64,000 nucleotides of DNA, from assembly GCF_003121705.1 (NCBI RefSeq), contig NZ_PYHR01000002.1, positions 1,116,001 to 1,180,000 on the forward strand. The letters are read 5' to 3'. Made by a program: the position numbers and the translations under genes. The notes below the pieces were generated by a model that was given only the letters and a program-made list of their open reading frames with translations, searched no databases and had not been told where the DNA came from. This document shows, one piece after another, positions 8,076-16,660 of the stretch. This DNA comes from Serinibacter arcticus. Lineage in GTDB: Bacteria; Actinomycetota; Actinomycetes; Actinomycetales; Beutenbergiaceae. Position 1 is the stretch's first letter. Every line of letters begins with the position of its first letter.

Positions 8076-8511
8076 GGGTGGCCTCCTGGTCGTCGGAAGT
8101 GGCGTCGTCGGAAGGGAGGTCGTCGAGAAGGGGCGCCGCCGGCACCGGCAGCGCGAACGCGTGCAGCGCCTGCGCGAGGTCGACCCGGTCCCCGCGCAGC
8201 GGGACGTGCTCGGCCCGCAGCCGTGTCAGGGCTCGGCTGCTGACCCGGTCGGCCGGTGCGCCGGAGGCCGTCACCACGCGCCACCACGGCACCTGGTCGC
8301 CGTGCAGCGCCATGATGCGCCCGACCTGCCGCGCGGTCCCCCGGCCGCAGCGCACCCGGGCCTCGACGGCGATCCGGCCGTACGTGCTGACGCTCCCCGC
8401 GGGGATCTCGGCCGCGAGATCGAGCACGCACTCGACGACGTCGTCCAGCTCCACCTCGCCCTCGGCGGGCGTGGGCGGGTCGCCGCCGTCGTCGCGGGCT
8501 GCTGCGCTCAT
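8068..8511 (-). CDS. Alkyltransferase-like (ATL) DNA-binding protein
   Basis: 147 residues with the MGMT DNA-binding domain (PAGSVSTYGRIA, RQVGRIMALHG), but the PCHRV active site is replaced by PWWRVV. The protein therefore lacks the alkyl-acceptor cysteine and belongs to the ATL class, which binds O6-alkylguanine and flags it for nucleotide excision repair. The C-terminal 25 residues are acidic and probably disordered. The ATG at 8511 is preceded by CATCAT at 6 bp, compatible with a leaderless message. It overlaps nei2, indicating a two-gene repair operon. Confidence 0.85.
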   Translation of the reverse strand: MSAAARDDGGDPPTPAEGEVELDDVVECVLDLAAEIPAGSVSTYGRIAVEARVRCGRGTARQVGRIMALHGDQVPWWRVVTASGAPADRVSSRALTRLRAEHVPLRGDRVDLAQALHAFALPVPAAPLLDDLPSDDATSDDQEATRA

Positions 8512-8545
8512 CACCCCATGATGCCCCGACGTAGGATCGATTCCC

Positions 8546-9370
8546 GTGAGCAGCACCCAGCCCGCCCCCGGCCCCGTCGAGCCCGCCCACTCCTGCGAGC
8601 ACTGCTCCGCCGGTGGTGGCGCGGCGACCGACCCCGCCGAGCGAGCCCGCGAGCACATCGCGATCGCGCGGCGCCGCGTCGTCCCCCGCTGCCTGCTCGG
8701 GGCGCTCGGGCTGGGCGTCTCCCTCGTCCTCGGGGCCCGCGCCGACCAGCCGCTCGCCGCGCTGGCTCTTGTCTTCGTCGTCGCGGCGCTGGCGTGGCTC
8801 GGCGCCGCCTGGGCCGGTGTCGTGATGGGAGCGGCCGTCGGGGCGCGGCGCGGACCGTGGGCCCGCCTGGCCCTGGGCCAGGTGCTCGCCGCCGGCCTGG
8901 CGCCGGTCACCGCCCTGCTGATCGCCCTCGCGATGGGGCTCGCCTCGCTGCCCGACGGCGCCGGCGTCGCCTCACCGCTCGCGGCGTCGGACCAGCTCCG
9001 GGACGCGCTGCCGTACGGCGTCGCGGCCGCGGCCGGCTGGTTCCTCGCGTCCGCCGTCGCCGAGGTGGTCAAGCTGCGGGCGATGACCGCCGCCGTCGGC
9101 CGTCAGGACCCGACCGGCCTCCAGGCCCGCGCCGAGGCGCACCACCTGACCACCCCCGCGCTGCAGCGCGTCGAGCTCGTGGCGCTCGCCGTCGCGCTGG
9201 GCTACGGCGCCGTGCTGCTCGTGCTCGTCGTCCTCCCGTGGGCGGCGGTCGTGCTGGCACCGCTGGCCGCCGCCGGCGCCGCCCTGCTCGCGCTGCGCTC
9301 GAGCGACGGCGCCCCGGCGTCGACGCCTGCCACGGCCGCGGCGACCGACGCGGGTCAGCGCGACTCGTAG
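8546..9370 (+). CDS. Multi-pass membrane protein of unknown function
   Basis: 274 residues. A short N-terminal stretch with CEHC is followed by at least five hydrophobic segments (e.g. LLGALGLGVSLVLGA, ALALVFVVAALAWLGAAWAG, VLAAGLAPVTALLIALAM, YGVAAAAGWFLASAVAEVV, AVLLVLVVLPWAAVVLAPLA). The tail is Ala/Thr-rich. I do not recognise a family. GTG at 8546 stands 8 bp after TAGGAT (8532-8537), so the message is probably leaderless. Its last 16 bp overlap the end of convergent rpiB. The CxxC near the N-terminus could bind a metal, but nothing else supports this. Confidence 0.75.
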   Translation: MSSTQPAPGPVEPAHSCEHCSAGGGAATDPAERAREHIAIARRRVVPRCLLGALGLGVSLVLGARADQPLAALALVFVVAALAWLGAAWAGVVMGAAVGARRGPWARLALGQVLAAGLAPVTALLIALAMGLASLPDGAGVASPLAASDQLRDALPYGVAAAAGWFLASAVAEVVKLRAMTAAVGRQDPTGLQARAEAHHLTTPALQRVELVALAVALGYGAVLLVLVVLPWAAVVLAPLAAAGAALLALRSSDGAPASTPATAAATDAGQRDS

Positions 9371-9813
9371 GCGGCGACCTCGTCGATCCGACGGGCGTGC
9401 CGCGGGTCCCCCGAGAACGGCTCGGCGACGAACGCGTCGACGAACGCCGTGGCCTCCTCGAGGGTGTGCTGACGGGCGCCGATCGCGATGACGTTCGCGT
9501 CGTTGTGCTGACGGCCCAGCTGGGCGGTGGCGAGGTTCCAGACCAGCGCCGCGCGGACGCCGCGCACCTTGTTGGCGGCGATCTGCTCGCCGTTGCCGCT
9601 GCCGCCGATGACGATGCCCAGCGTCCCTCCCCCGGCCTCGTTCTCGGCGACCACGGCCTCACCGGCCGCGATGCAGAAGGACGGGTAGTCGTCGAGCGCG
9701 TCGTAGACGAGAGCGCCGTGGTTCACGACGTCGTGACCGGCGGCCGTGAGGTGCTCGATGAGCGCCTCCTTGAGCTCGAACCCGGCGTGGTCGGAGGCGA
9801 TGTGGATGCGCAT
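9355..9813 (-). CDS. rpiB: Ribose-5-phosphate isomerase B
   Basis: Interconverts ribose-5-phosphate and ribulose-5-phosphate in the pentose phosphate pathway. The 152-residue protein begins MRIHIASDHAGFELKEAL and has GGSGNGEQIAANKVRGVRAAL and GRQHNDANVIAIGAR. Glu in the GNGEQ loop, rather than the Cys of E. coli-type enzymes, matches the mycobacterial subtype. The ATG at 9813 gives the canonical N-terminus. It is monocistronic and convergent with the membrane-protein gene, overlapping it by 16 bp. Confidence 0.95.
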   Translation of the reverse strand: MRIHIASDHAGFELKEALIEHLTAAGHDVVNHGALVYDALDDYPSFCIAAGEAVVAENEAGGGTLGIVIGGSGNGEQIAANKVRGVRAALVWNLATAQLGRQHNDANVIAIGARQHTLEEATAFVDAFVAEPFSGDPRHARRIDEVAAYESR

Positions 9814-9890
9814 CCGCCCATCGTGGCACGCGCGCGTGCCCACGTCGCGTCCCGCCCGGCTGGCGGGCGGAACGTGGACGCGAGCGGCGG

Positions 9891-10916
9891 TCAGAGGTCG
9901 ATCGCGACCGTGGTCGAGCGCGAGGACGCCACGAACCCGGAACGCTCGTAGAGCCCGAGCGCCCCGGTCGGACTGGCCGTGTCGACGTCGAGCACCACCC
10001 GCTCCAGGCCGGCCCCGGCGGTCGCACGGAGCACCGCCTGCAGGATCGCCGGGGCGATGCCTCGGCCGCGGGCCTCGCGCACGACCCCGAGCACACCGAT
10101 GTAGCTGCTCGTGTACCCCTGGACCTCGAAGTCCTCGGGCGTGACGGTGCACAGCGCGAAGCCGAGGATCCGCCCCTCGCCGTCGACCGCCAGCTGGGAG
10201 AGGTCGGGCCGGAAGTACGTGCCGCCGACGAACTGCTGCCAGCGCTCGGGCTGGGAGGGCTGGCTCCCCCAGTGGTCACGGAAGGAGTCGTTGCGGGCGA
10301 CGCGCGCGTCCTCGGCCCGGTCGGCCGAGTAGGCCACGATCGCCACGCCGTCGGGCACCGGGACGTCCTGGACCGGGGCGGCCAGGTCCCGGTCCATCGA
10401 GGTGAACCACCGGCGGACGGTCAGTCCGGCGCGCTCCGCCAGCGCGAGGCCGGTGGTGTTGCGCTCGTCGAGCGAGACCTGGAGCCACGCCGGCAGCTGC
10501 TCGGGACAGGTGGCGAGCAGCTGCTGCCCGCGCGCCAGCTGCCAGGCGAGGAGCACCCGGCCGAGGCCGCGCCCGCGGAACGCCGGGACGACCCCACCGG
10601 TGAGGTAGACCTGGACCCGGGTCGCGCGCCCGGGTGAGAGGTCGGTCAACCCCCAGGCCACGACGTCGCCGTCGGCCCCCAGCGCGAGGATCGTGTCGCT
10701 GGCGAGGTCGACGTGCGAGCTGGAGAGCTCGTCGACGACGTCCTCCAGCGGCGTCGTCCAGTCGGGGTGGTCGACGGCGTCCATGGCCTTCTGGGCGCGG
10801 GTGATCGCAGGGGCGTCCTCGAGGGTCGCGGCGCGCCACCGCACGACGTCGGGGTGGTTCAGGACGGGGAGATCGACGGCGGCGACGCGGTCGCGGACGG
10901 CGGGGAGCGTGGACAT
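9891..10916 (-). CDS. Tandem-GNAT N-acetyltransferase (MshD-like architecture)
   Basis: 341 residues with two GNAT folds. The N-domain carries the acetyl-CoA loop VPAFRGRGLGRVLLAW and RNTTGLALAERAGL; the C-domain carries VVREARGRGIAPAILQAV and SPTGALGLYERSGF. Two fused GNAT domains are the architecture of mycothiol synthase MshD, but this protein is longer and the MshD catalytic pattern is not clear, so the substrate is left open. TACGAT lies 6 bp before the ATG at 10916, predicting a leaderless mRNA. It is divergent from the M13 peptidase gene. Confidence 0.82.
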   Translation of the reverse strand: MSTLPAVRDRVAAVDLPVLNHPDVVRWRAATLEDAPAITRAQKAMDAVDHPDWTTPLEDVVDELSSSHVDLASDTILALGADGDVVAWGLTDLSPGRATRVQVYLTGGVVPAFRGRGLGRVLLAWQLARGQQLLATCPEQLPAWLQVSLDERNTTGLALAERAGLTVRRWFTSMDRDLAAPVQDVPVPDGVAIVAYSADRAEDARVARNDSFRDHWGSQPSQPERWQQFVGGTYFRPDLSQLAVDGEGRILGFALCTVTPEDFEVQGYTSSYIGVLGVVREARGRGIAPAILQAVLRATAGAGLERVVLDVDTASPTGALGLYERSGFVASSRSTTVAIDL

Positions 10917-11003
10917 GCGCCCATCGTAGGAAGGCACCGGCCGCCTCCCGCCAGGCTTTTTGCGCAGCCCACCTCCCGGGGCCCAGCCCGTAGCATCGTG
11001 GGG

Positions 11004-13019
11004 GTGACAACGCCTTCCCAGCCCACGCCCGTGTCCGCCCCGCACCATCTCGCAGCCGCCGGGGGCGATCCCGCCGTCCGGCCGCAGGACGACCTCTTCC
11101 GCCACGTGAACGGCGGTTGGCTGCGGGAGCACGTCATCCCCGCCGACCGCGCCAGGGACGGGGAGTTCCACCGCCTCCGCGACGAGGCCGAGCTCCAGGT
11201 CCGCGCCATCGTGGACGACGCCGTCGCCGACCCGACCTCGGGTCCCGTGCCCGAGGAGACGGCCAAGGTCGCCACCCTGTACGCCGCCTTCATGGACGAG
11301 GACGCGATCGAGGCCGCCGGTCTCGAGCCGCTGCGCGCCGACCTCGACCTCGTGACCGGTGCCGCCGACCGCGCCGCGCTGGCAGGCGTCATGGGCGCGC
11401 TCCAGCGCACCGGCGTCGGGGGCGCCTTCGGCCTCTACGTCGACACCGACTCCGACGACCCCACCGCCTACGCGCTCCACCTCCTCCAGTCCGGCCTCGG
11501 CCTTCCGGACGAGGCCTACTACCGCGAGGAGCAGCACGCCGCCACGCTCGCCGCCTACGAGGCGTTCGTCGCCCGGCAGCTCGCGCTCGCGACCGGCCGG
11601 AGCAGCGACGAGGCGGCCGAGGCGGCCGCCGTCGTCGTCGCCCTCGAGACCCGGCTCGCCGCCGGCCACTGGGACCGCGTGCGCGACCGCGACGCGGTCG
11701 CCACCCACAACCCGACGACGCACACCGAGCTCGCCACGCTTCTGGCGGGGTTCGACCTGGCCGCCTGGTTCGCCGGCATCGGGATCACCGACGCGATGCT
11801 CGAGCGCATCGACGTCCGCGAGCCCGACTACCTCACCGCCTTCGCGGCGGCGTGGGGCGAGGTCGACCTCGAGGAGTGGCGGACCTGGCTGACGTGGCGC
11901 GTGGTCCGCTCGCGGGCGCCGTACCTGACCCGGGCCGTCGTCGCCGAGAACTTCGACTTCTACGGGCGCACGCTGACGGGTGCGCAGGAGATGCGCGAGC
12001 GCTGGAAGCGCGGCGTCGGGCTGGTCGAGGGGGCCCTGGGCGACGCGCTCGCCCGCCTGTACGTCGACCGCCACTTCCCGGCCGAGAACAAGGAGCGGAT
12101 GGACGAGCTCGTCGCCACGCTCACGGAGGCCTATCGACGCTCGATCGCCGACCTGGAGTGGATGGGCGCCGACACCCGCGCCCGCGCCCTGGAGAAGCTC
12201 GCCGCGTTCACGCCCAAGATCGGCTACCCGGTGCGCTGGCTCGACTACTCCTCGCTCGTCATCACGAGCGACGTCGTGGAGAGCGTGCGCGTCACGAGCG
12301 CGCACGAGACGGACCGCGAGCTGCGCAAGCTGGGCGGCCCCGTGGATCGCGACGAGTGGTTCATGACGCCCCAGACGGTCAACGCCTACTACAACCCGGG
12401 CATGAACGAGATCGTCTTCCCCGCCGCGATCCTGCAGCCGCCGTTCTTCTCCCCCGACGCCTCCGACGCCGCGAACTACGGCGGCATCGGCGCGGTCATC
12501 GGCCACGAGATCGGCCACGGCTTCGACGACCAGGGCAGCCGGTACGACGGCGCCGGTCGCCTCACCGACTGGTGGACCGAGCAGGACCGCACCGAGTTCG
12601 AGGCCCGCACGAGCGCGCTGGTGGCGCAGTACGACGCGCTCTCCCCCGCCCAGCTCGGCGGCTCCCACCACGTCAACGGCGCGCTCACGATCGGTGAGAA
12701 CATCGGTGACCTCGGCGGGCTCGGCATCGCGATCAAGGCGTACCGGATCGCGCTGGCCGCCGCGGCGCCCGACGGCGTGGTGGACCCCGAGGTCGAGCGC
12801 GCCGGGCTGCGCGAGCTCTTCCACACGTGGGGCCTCATCTGGCGGACGAAGTCGCGCGACGAGGAGTCGATCCGGCTGCTGTCGGTCGACCCCCACTCCC
12901 CCGAGGAGTTCCGCGCGAACGCCGTCGTGCGCAACGTCGACGAGTTCGCCGACGTGTTCGACGTCAAGCCCGGTGACGCCCTGTGGCTCGACCCGGCGGA
13001 GCGCGTCCGCATCTGGTGA
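11004..13019 (+). CDS. pepO: M13-family (neprilysin/PepO) zinc metallopeptidase
   Basis: 671 residues without a signal peptide or transmembrane anchor, so a cytosolic PepO-type oligopeptidase. Typical motifs are NGGWLREHVIPADRA near the N-terminus, NAYYNPGMNEIVFPAAILQ, the zinc motif GHEIGHGFDDQG (HExxH at about 501-505) and the third ligand in ENIGDLGG. GTG at 11004 follows TAGCAT (10991-10996) by 7 bp and is taken as a leaderless start; the frame is open for almost 100 codons upstream but that part overlaps the divergent GNAT gene. A long hairpin follows the stop codon. Confidence 0.93.
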   Translation: MTTPSQPTPVSAPHHLAAAGGDPAVRPQDDLFRHVNGGWLREHVIPADRARDGEFHRLRDEAELQVRAIVDDAVADPTSGPVPEETAKVATLYAAFMDEDAIEAAGLEPLRADLDLVTGAADRAALAGVMGALQRTGVGGAFGLYVDTDSDDPTAYALHLLQSGLGLPDEAYYREEQHAATLAAYEAFVARQLALATGRSSDEAAEAAAVVVALETRLAAGHWDRVRDRDAVATHNPTTHTELATLLAGFDLAAWFAGIGITDAMLERIDVREPDYLTAFAAAWGEVDLEEWRTWLTWRVVRSRAPYLTRAVVAENFDFYGRTLTGAQEMRERWKRGVGLVEGALGDALARLYVDRHFPAENKERMDELVATLTEAYRRSIADLEWMGADTRARALEKLAAFTPKIGYPVRWLDYSSLVITSDVVESVRVTSAHETDRELRKLGGPVDRDEWFMTPQTVNAYYNPGMNEIVFPAAILQPPFFSPDASDAANYGGIGAVIGHEIGHGFDDQGSRYDGAGRLTDWWTEQDRTEFEARTSALVAQYDALSPAQLGGSHHVNGALTIGENIGDLGGLGIAIKAYRIALAAAAPDGVVDPEVERAGLRELFHTWGLIWRTKSRDEESIRLLSVDPHSPEEFRANAVVRNVDEFADVFDVKPGDALWLDPAERVRIW

Positions 13020-13028
13020 TCACGCCCT

Positions 13029-13095
13029 GACGCACGCACGGGCGCCCCGGTGCGCAGCTGGAGGATCCAGCCCCGCACCGGGGCGCTCGTGCGTC
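13029..13095. terminator. Long bidirectional hairpin between convergent genes
   Basis: GACGCACG...GGGCGCCCCGGTGCG pairs with CGCACCGGGGCGCTCGTGCGTC around a loop of about 20 nt. It lies between the stop codon of the M13 peptidase gene (+) and that of the frameshifted gene (-) and can serve both. Confidence 0.75.
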
Positions 13096-13112
13096 GCCGG
13101 TGGTGCGCCCGG

Positions 13113-13714
13113 TCAGGCCAGGCGGCCGGGCCCGTAGCTCGTGAAGGCCGCGCGGGCCAGCGTGAAGCCGGTGCCGTCCGCGCGCGAGAAGCACTCGACC
13201 CCGCGCTCGCTCGACGTGCACGCCCAGGCACCGATCGTCGTCGACGTGCCGTACTCCAGGACGGGGACACCGTCACCCGCCGCCTGCGCGGCGGCGTCGG
13301 GGCACGGCATGGTGACGCCGTCGATCCCCAGCACGGCCACCTGGCCGCGCCACTCGCACGCGTCGCCCGGGGGCGGGGCGAACTCGGCGTTCGCGATCGA
13401 GCAGGTCACGCCCGCCTCGTCCAGCGAGCAGGTGATGTTGCGGCTCGGCAGGGTGAACTCCGCCAGGTCGAGCGCCCCCTCGGGGGCGGGCGCCAGCTCG
13501 GGCGTGGTCTCCTCCGGGGACGGGGCCGTCTCCGTCGCCGCATCGGTCCCGCTCGTCGCCGGGGGCGCGCTCGTCGCGGTGTCCGTGGCGACCGGCTCCT
13601 CGTCGCCGCCGGGGCGTCGCCGGCCGCCACCATGATCGTCACGACCAGCGCGACGAGCAGCACCGCGTTGAGCACCGCCAGGCCGATGATCCAGCCGCGT
13701 GTCCTCGGCGTCAT
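13113..13714 (-). pseudogene. Membrane-anchored protein, frame interrupted by a 1-nt loss
   Basis: The ATG at 13714 (GGGGACGAGG upstream) opens one transmembrane helix, RGWIIGLAVLNAVLLVALVV, then the frame runs into Arg-rich shadow sequence. In the neighbouring frame, from about 13604 down to the stop at 13113, a clean sequence continues: DEEPVATDTATSAPPATSG linker, LDLAEFTLPSRNITCSLDE, TCSIANAEFAPPPGDACEW and a closing TLARAAFTSYGPGRLA. Adding one base at 13603-13615 (a GGGG run) makes 603 bp, exactly 200 codons plus stop. The whole would be a small anchored extracytoplasmic domain with six cysteines. It lies 13 bp behind the DsbA-family gene, which suggests redox coupling. Family not recognised. 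Confidence 0.7.
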
Positions 13715-13727
13715 CCTCGTCCCCTCG

Positions 13728-14351
13728 TCAGTCGAGGATCGGCCCGGACGTCCGGGTCCGCTTGAGCTCGTAGAGACCGTCGACCGAGGTCAGGAGCACC
13801 AGGCCGTCGAACAGGCGCAGCGCGTCCTCGCCCTTCGGTGCAGGGGTGACGACCGGGCCGAAGTAGCCGCGCCCGTTGATCGCCACGACCGGCGTGCCGA
13901 CGTCCTCGCCGACCATGCCGATGCCCTCGGCGTGGGAGGCGCGAAGCTTCTCGTCGAACGCGTCGCTGTCGGCCGCCTCGGCCAGGTCGGCCTCGAGACC
14001 GACGTCGGCGAGCGCACCGGCGATCGCGGCCGGGTACTCCTCCTCGCCGAGGTGGATCCGCGTGCCGAGGGCGGTGTAGAGATCACCGAGAACGGCGTCG
14101 CCGTGGCGCTCGGCCGCGGCGATGGCGACGCGGACGGGGCCCCACGCGCGGTCCATCATGGTGCGGTAGCTCTCGGGCAGGTCGCGGCCGTCGTTGAGGA
14201 CGGACAGCGACATCACGTGCCAGCGGACCGTGACGTCGCGCTGCTGCGCGACGTCGGTGATCCAGCGCGACGTCATCCAGGCCCACGGGCAGATCGGGTC
14301 GAACCAGAAGTCGACCTCGGGAGCGGTGCTCGTCGTCACGCCTGCAGTCAT
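13728..14351 (-). CDS. DsbA-family (thioredoxin-fold) oxidoreductase, mycothiol-dependent nitroreductase-like
   Basis: 207 residues of the DsbA/FrnE-like fold. The active site region is [18 protein letters not shown], with a single cysteine in CPWA, and the cis-Pro loop is [19 protein letters not shown]. It resembles the actinobacterial proteins related to mycobacterial Rv2466c, a mycothiol-dependent reductase; the assignment rests on overall pattern. ATG at 14351 follows AGGAGGACTC closely. No signal peptide, so cytosolic. It is upstream of the frameshifted membrane-protein gene on the same strand. Confidence 0.85.
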   Translation of the reverse strand: MTAGVTTSTAPEVDFWFDPICPWAWMTSRWITDVAQQRDVTVRWHVMSLSVLNDGRDLPESYRTMMDRAWGPVRVAIAAAERHGDAVLGDLYTALGTRIHLGEEEYPAAIAGALADVGLEADLAEAADSDAFDEKLRASHAEGIGMVGEDVGTPVVAINGRGYFGPVVTPAPKGEDALRLFDGLVLLTSVDGLYELKRTRTSGPILD

Positions 14352-14448
14352 GAGTCCTCCTGGACCGTCGTCATTCGCGCCGGAACGGCGCGCTGTCAGT
14401 GCACCACCCTCCCACGCCCGCAGGGAGAGGAGATCTCTCCGCAGCGGG

Positions 14449-14937
14449 TCAGGCGAGGGTGCCCGTCATGCGGCCGTCCGGGTCCAGGCGCCCCAGGACC
14501 GCCTCGCTGATCTCGGCGACCTGGGTGATCTGCTCGGGCGTGAGGGCGTCGATGACGCTGGCGCGCGCCGTCGCGACGTGGCCGGGAGCCGCCTCCACGA
14601 CGGCGTCCCAGCCGGCGTCGGTGAGCGCGACGTTGGTGGCCCGACCGTCCTGCGGGCAGGCCCGGCGCTCGACCAGTCCGCGGTCGGCGAGCCGCGTGAT
14701 CACGTGCGAGAGCCGCGGGAGCGTGGCGTTGGTCCGGTCCGCGAGCGCCGACATCTGCAGCGTGCGGTCACCGGACTCCGACAGCATCGCGAGCGTCTGG
14801 TACTCGAAGTGCGTGAAGGAGGAGTCCCGCCGCAGCTGCGAGTCCAGCACCCCGGGCAGCAGCTCGACGACAGCGAGCAGGCGCAGCCAGGCGCGCAGCT
14901 CGTCCTCGGACAGCCAGCGGGGGGTGGGGGTGGTCAT
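14449..14937 (-). CDS. MarR-family transcriptional regulator
   Basis: 162 residues, winged helix with [34 protein letters not shown] as the recognition helix region and [19 protein letters not shown] as the wing (DxR motif). It is divergent from the VOC dioxygenase/carboxylesterase genes; the shared intergenic region contains a perfect 11-bp palindrome. A TATAGT -10 box on the minus strand (14968-14973) serves this gene. A cysteine in the wing (ACPQDG) could sense electrophiles. The set resembles MhqR of Bacillus, which represses quinone-detoxification genes. Confidence 0.9.
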   Translation of the reverse strand: MTTPTPRWLSEDELRAWLRLLAVVELLPGVLDSQLRRDSSFTHFEYQTLAMLSESGDRTLQMSALADRTNATLPRLSHVITRLADRGLVERRACPQDGRATNVALTDAGWDAVVEAAPGHVATARASVIDALTPEQITQVAEISEAVLGRLDPDGRMTGTLA

Positions 14938-14956
14938 GGCGTCAGGCTCCTCTTTG

Positions 14957-14986
14957 GTTGACTCAACAACTATAGCGCTCTAAATT
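14957..14986 (+). promoter_or_regulatory. Promoter of the VOC operon with overlapping MarR-type palindrome
   Basis: TTGACT (14958-14963), a 17-bp spacer and TAAATT (14981-14986) make a textbook sigma-A promoter in an AT-rich gap. The -35 is embedded in the perfect palindrome GTTGACTCAAC (14957-14967), placed so that a bound repressor would block it and also lie just downstream of the marR -10 (TATAGT, minus strand). Confidence 0.7.
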
Positions 14987-15022
14987 GATTGAAGCGACAA
15001 CTACCTCCTACGGACGGACCTC

Positions 15023-15883
15023 ATGGACCTGCTCGCCCCCGACACCCACATGGACACGCTCACCCTGCACGTGGGCGACCTCGCGCTGATGGAGTCCTAC
15101 TACGCGAGCGCCCTGGCCCTCGTACCGCTCGTCCAGAGCGGGCACGAGGTGGTCCTCGGGCGGGGCGGTCGAGGCGTCGTCCGGCTGGTCCACACCCCCG
15201 GACTCCCCCGGCCGTCGCGGTCGCAGGCGGGCCTGTTCCACACCGCGATGCTGCTGCCCGACGAGGCGACGCTCGCCGCGACCGTGCTCGCGGCGGCGCA
15301 GGACCCCCGATCGCGCTTCGTCGGCAGCTCCGACCACCACGTCTCGGAGGCCTTCTACTTCACCGACCCGGAGGGCAACGGCATCGAGCTCTACCGCGAC
15401 CGGCCGCGGTTGGGCTGGCTCGGGCCCGACGGCCGCATCTCCATGTCGACGGAGCACCTCGACCCGAACGCCTACCTGACCACCCACCTGCAGGAGTCCG
15501 TCGTCGCGGGGATCACCGGCAGCGAGGCCGCCGTGGGCCACATCCACCTGCAGGTCGGTGACCTCGACGTCGCGGAGCGCTTCTTCGTCGACGCGCTCGG
15601 CTTCGAGATCACGACGCGCTACCCGGGCGCCCTGTTCGTCAGCGCCGGCGGCTACCACCACCACATGGCGATGAACGTCTGGAACTCCGCGGGGGCGCCG
15701 GCGCGGGCCGCCACGCTGGGGCTCGGCGAGGTCGCCATCACGGTGCCGAGCCGCGAGGACGTCGAGGCCGCGGCCGAGCGGCTGCGGCACCACGGCCACG
15801 AGGTCGCCGACGACGGGCGCACGCTGCGCGTCGCCGACCCGTGGGGCTCGTCCGTCGCGCTCACGCCGGCCGCGGCTGCCTAG
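15023..15883 (+). CDS. VOC-family ring-cleaving dioxygenase (CatE/Mhq-type)
   Basis: 286 residues with two vicinal-oxygen-chelate modules. The first has TLTLHVGDLALMESYY and FTDPEGNGIELYRDRP; the second has HIHLQVGDLDVAERFF and GGYHHHMAMNVW, with metal-binding His/Glu in the expected places. The proteins closest in layout are Bacillus CatE and MhqA/MhqO, which open catechol or hydroquinone rings. The ATG at 15023 is favoured by the TLTLHV spacing. It is transcribed from a strong promoter overlapped by a palindrome and is followed after 9 bp by a carboxylesterase gene. Confidence 0.85.
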   Translation: MDLLAPDTHMDTLTLHVGDLALMESYYASALALVPLVQSGHEVVLGRGGRGVVRLVHTPGLPRPSRSQAGLFHTAMLLPDEATLAATVLAAAQDPRSRFVGSSDHHVSEAFYFTDPEGNGIELYRDRPRLGWLGPDGRISMSTEHLDPNAYLTTHLQESVVAGITGSEAAVGHIHLQVGDLDVAERFFVDALGFEITTRYPGALFVSAGGYHHHMAMNVWNSAGAPARAATLGLGEVAITVPSREDVEAAAERLRHHGHEVADDGRTLRVADPWGSSVALTPAAAA

Positions 15884-15892
15884 TCTGGAGCG

Positions 15893-16525
15893 ATGACCCC
15901 CCTCGCCGTCGACGACTCCGCCACGTTCCGCCGACCCGGCGCCGACCCGGACGCCCCGCTGCTGCTCGTGCTGCACGGGTACGGCGCGAGCGAGGGCGAC
16001 CTGCTCGCCCTGCTGCCGCACCTCGGGCACGACGGCGACGCGGCCTTCCTGCGCGCGCCGCTCGCCCTCGGGCCCGGGCAGTGGGCGTGGTTCCCCATCA
16101 CCACGATCGGCAGCCCGGACGTCACCGCCGTCCAGGCCGCGGCCGAGGCCGTGCTCGCGTGGCTGGCCGAGCACGCGGACGGACGCGACGTCGTCGCCCT
16201 CGGCTTCAGCCAGGGCTCGACCGTGGCGCTCCAGGTCGCGCGGACCGAACCCGGACGGCTGGCCGCCCTCGTGGTGCTGTCGGGCTTCGTCATGCCGGCG
16301 GCGCAGGCCGGGGACGCCGCGCTCGCGGCCCTCGCCCCGCCGGCCTTCTTCGGGCACGGCACCGCCGACGCGATCATCCCGCCGCCGGTGACCGCTCTCA
16401 CCTCGGACTGGCTCGCGCGCCACACCTCGGTGACGGAGCGGTCGTACCCCGGCCTGCCGCACGGGGTGAGCGGGGAGGAGCTCGTGGACGTGCGGGAGTT
16501 CCTGACGGGTCTCGACGCGCGCTGA
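15893..16525 (+). CDS. Phospholipase/carboxylesterase-family hydrolase (MhqD-like)
   Basis: 210 residues of the alpha/beta-hydrolase type. LLLVLHGYGASEGDLL carries the oxyanion loop, LGFSQGSTVALQ the nucleophile Ser, GTADAIIPP the Asp and GLPHGVSGEEL the His. It follows the VOC dioxygenase gene closely, the same pairing as MhqD with VOC proteins in Bacillus quinone resistance loci. TAGTCT (15881-15886) overlaps the VOC stop codon and lies 6 bp before the ATG, so it may also be transcribed on its own as a leaderless message. Confidence 0.88.
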   Translation: MTPLAVDDSATFRRPGADPDAPLLLVLHGYGASEGDLLALLPHLGHDGDAAFLRAPLALGPGQWAWFPITTIGSPDVTAVQAAAEAVLAWLAEHADGRDVVALGFSQGSTVALQVARTEPGRLAALVVLSGFVMPAAQAGDAALAALAPPAFFGHGTADAIIPPPVTALTSDWLARHTSVTERSYPGLPHGVSGEELVDVREFLTGLDAR

Positions 16526-16660
16526 GAGCACCTCGAGGCACGTCTCTGGCCACGCCTCGGGGGCAGCACGGCGAACCCGAATTCGTGCCGCGACCGGGGC
16601 AGGAACGAGCCACGATCGAGGCACCACCGGCACCCGTGCGGGGATGGCTACACTCCCCCG

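Noticed and set aside
9891-12896. A 1001-codon minus-strand open frame
   Set aside because: Only its last 341 codons (from 10916) encode the GNAT protein; the rest is the antisense shadow of the M13 peptidase gene in stop-poor high-GC DNA.
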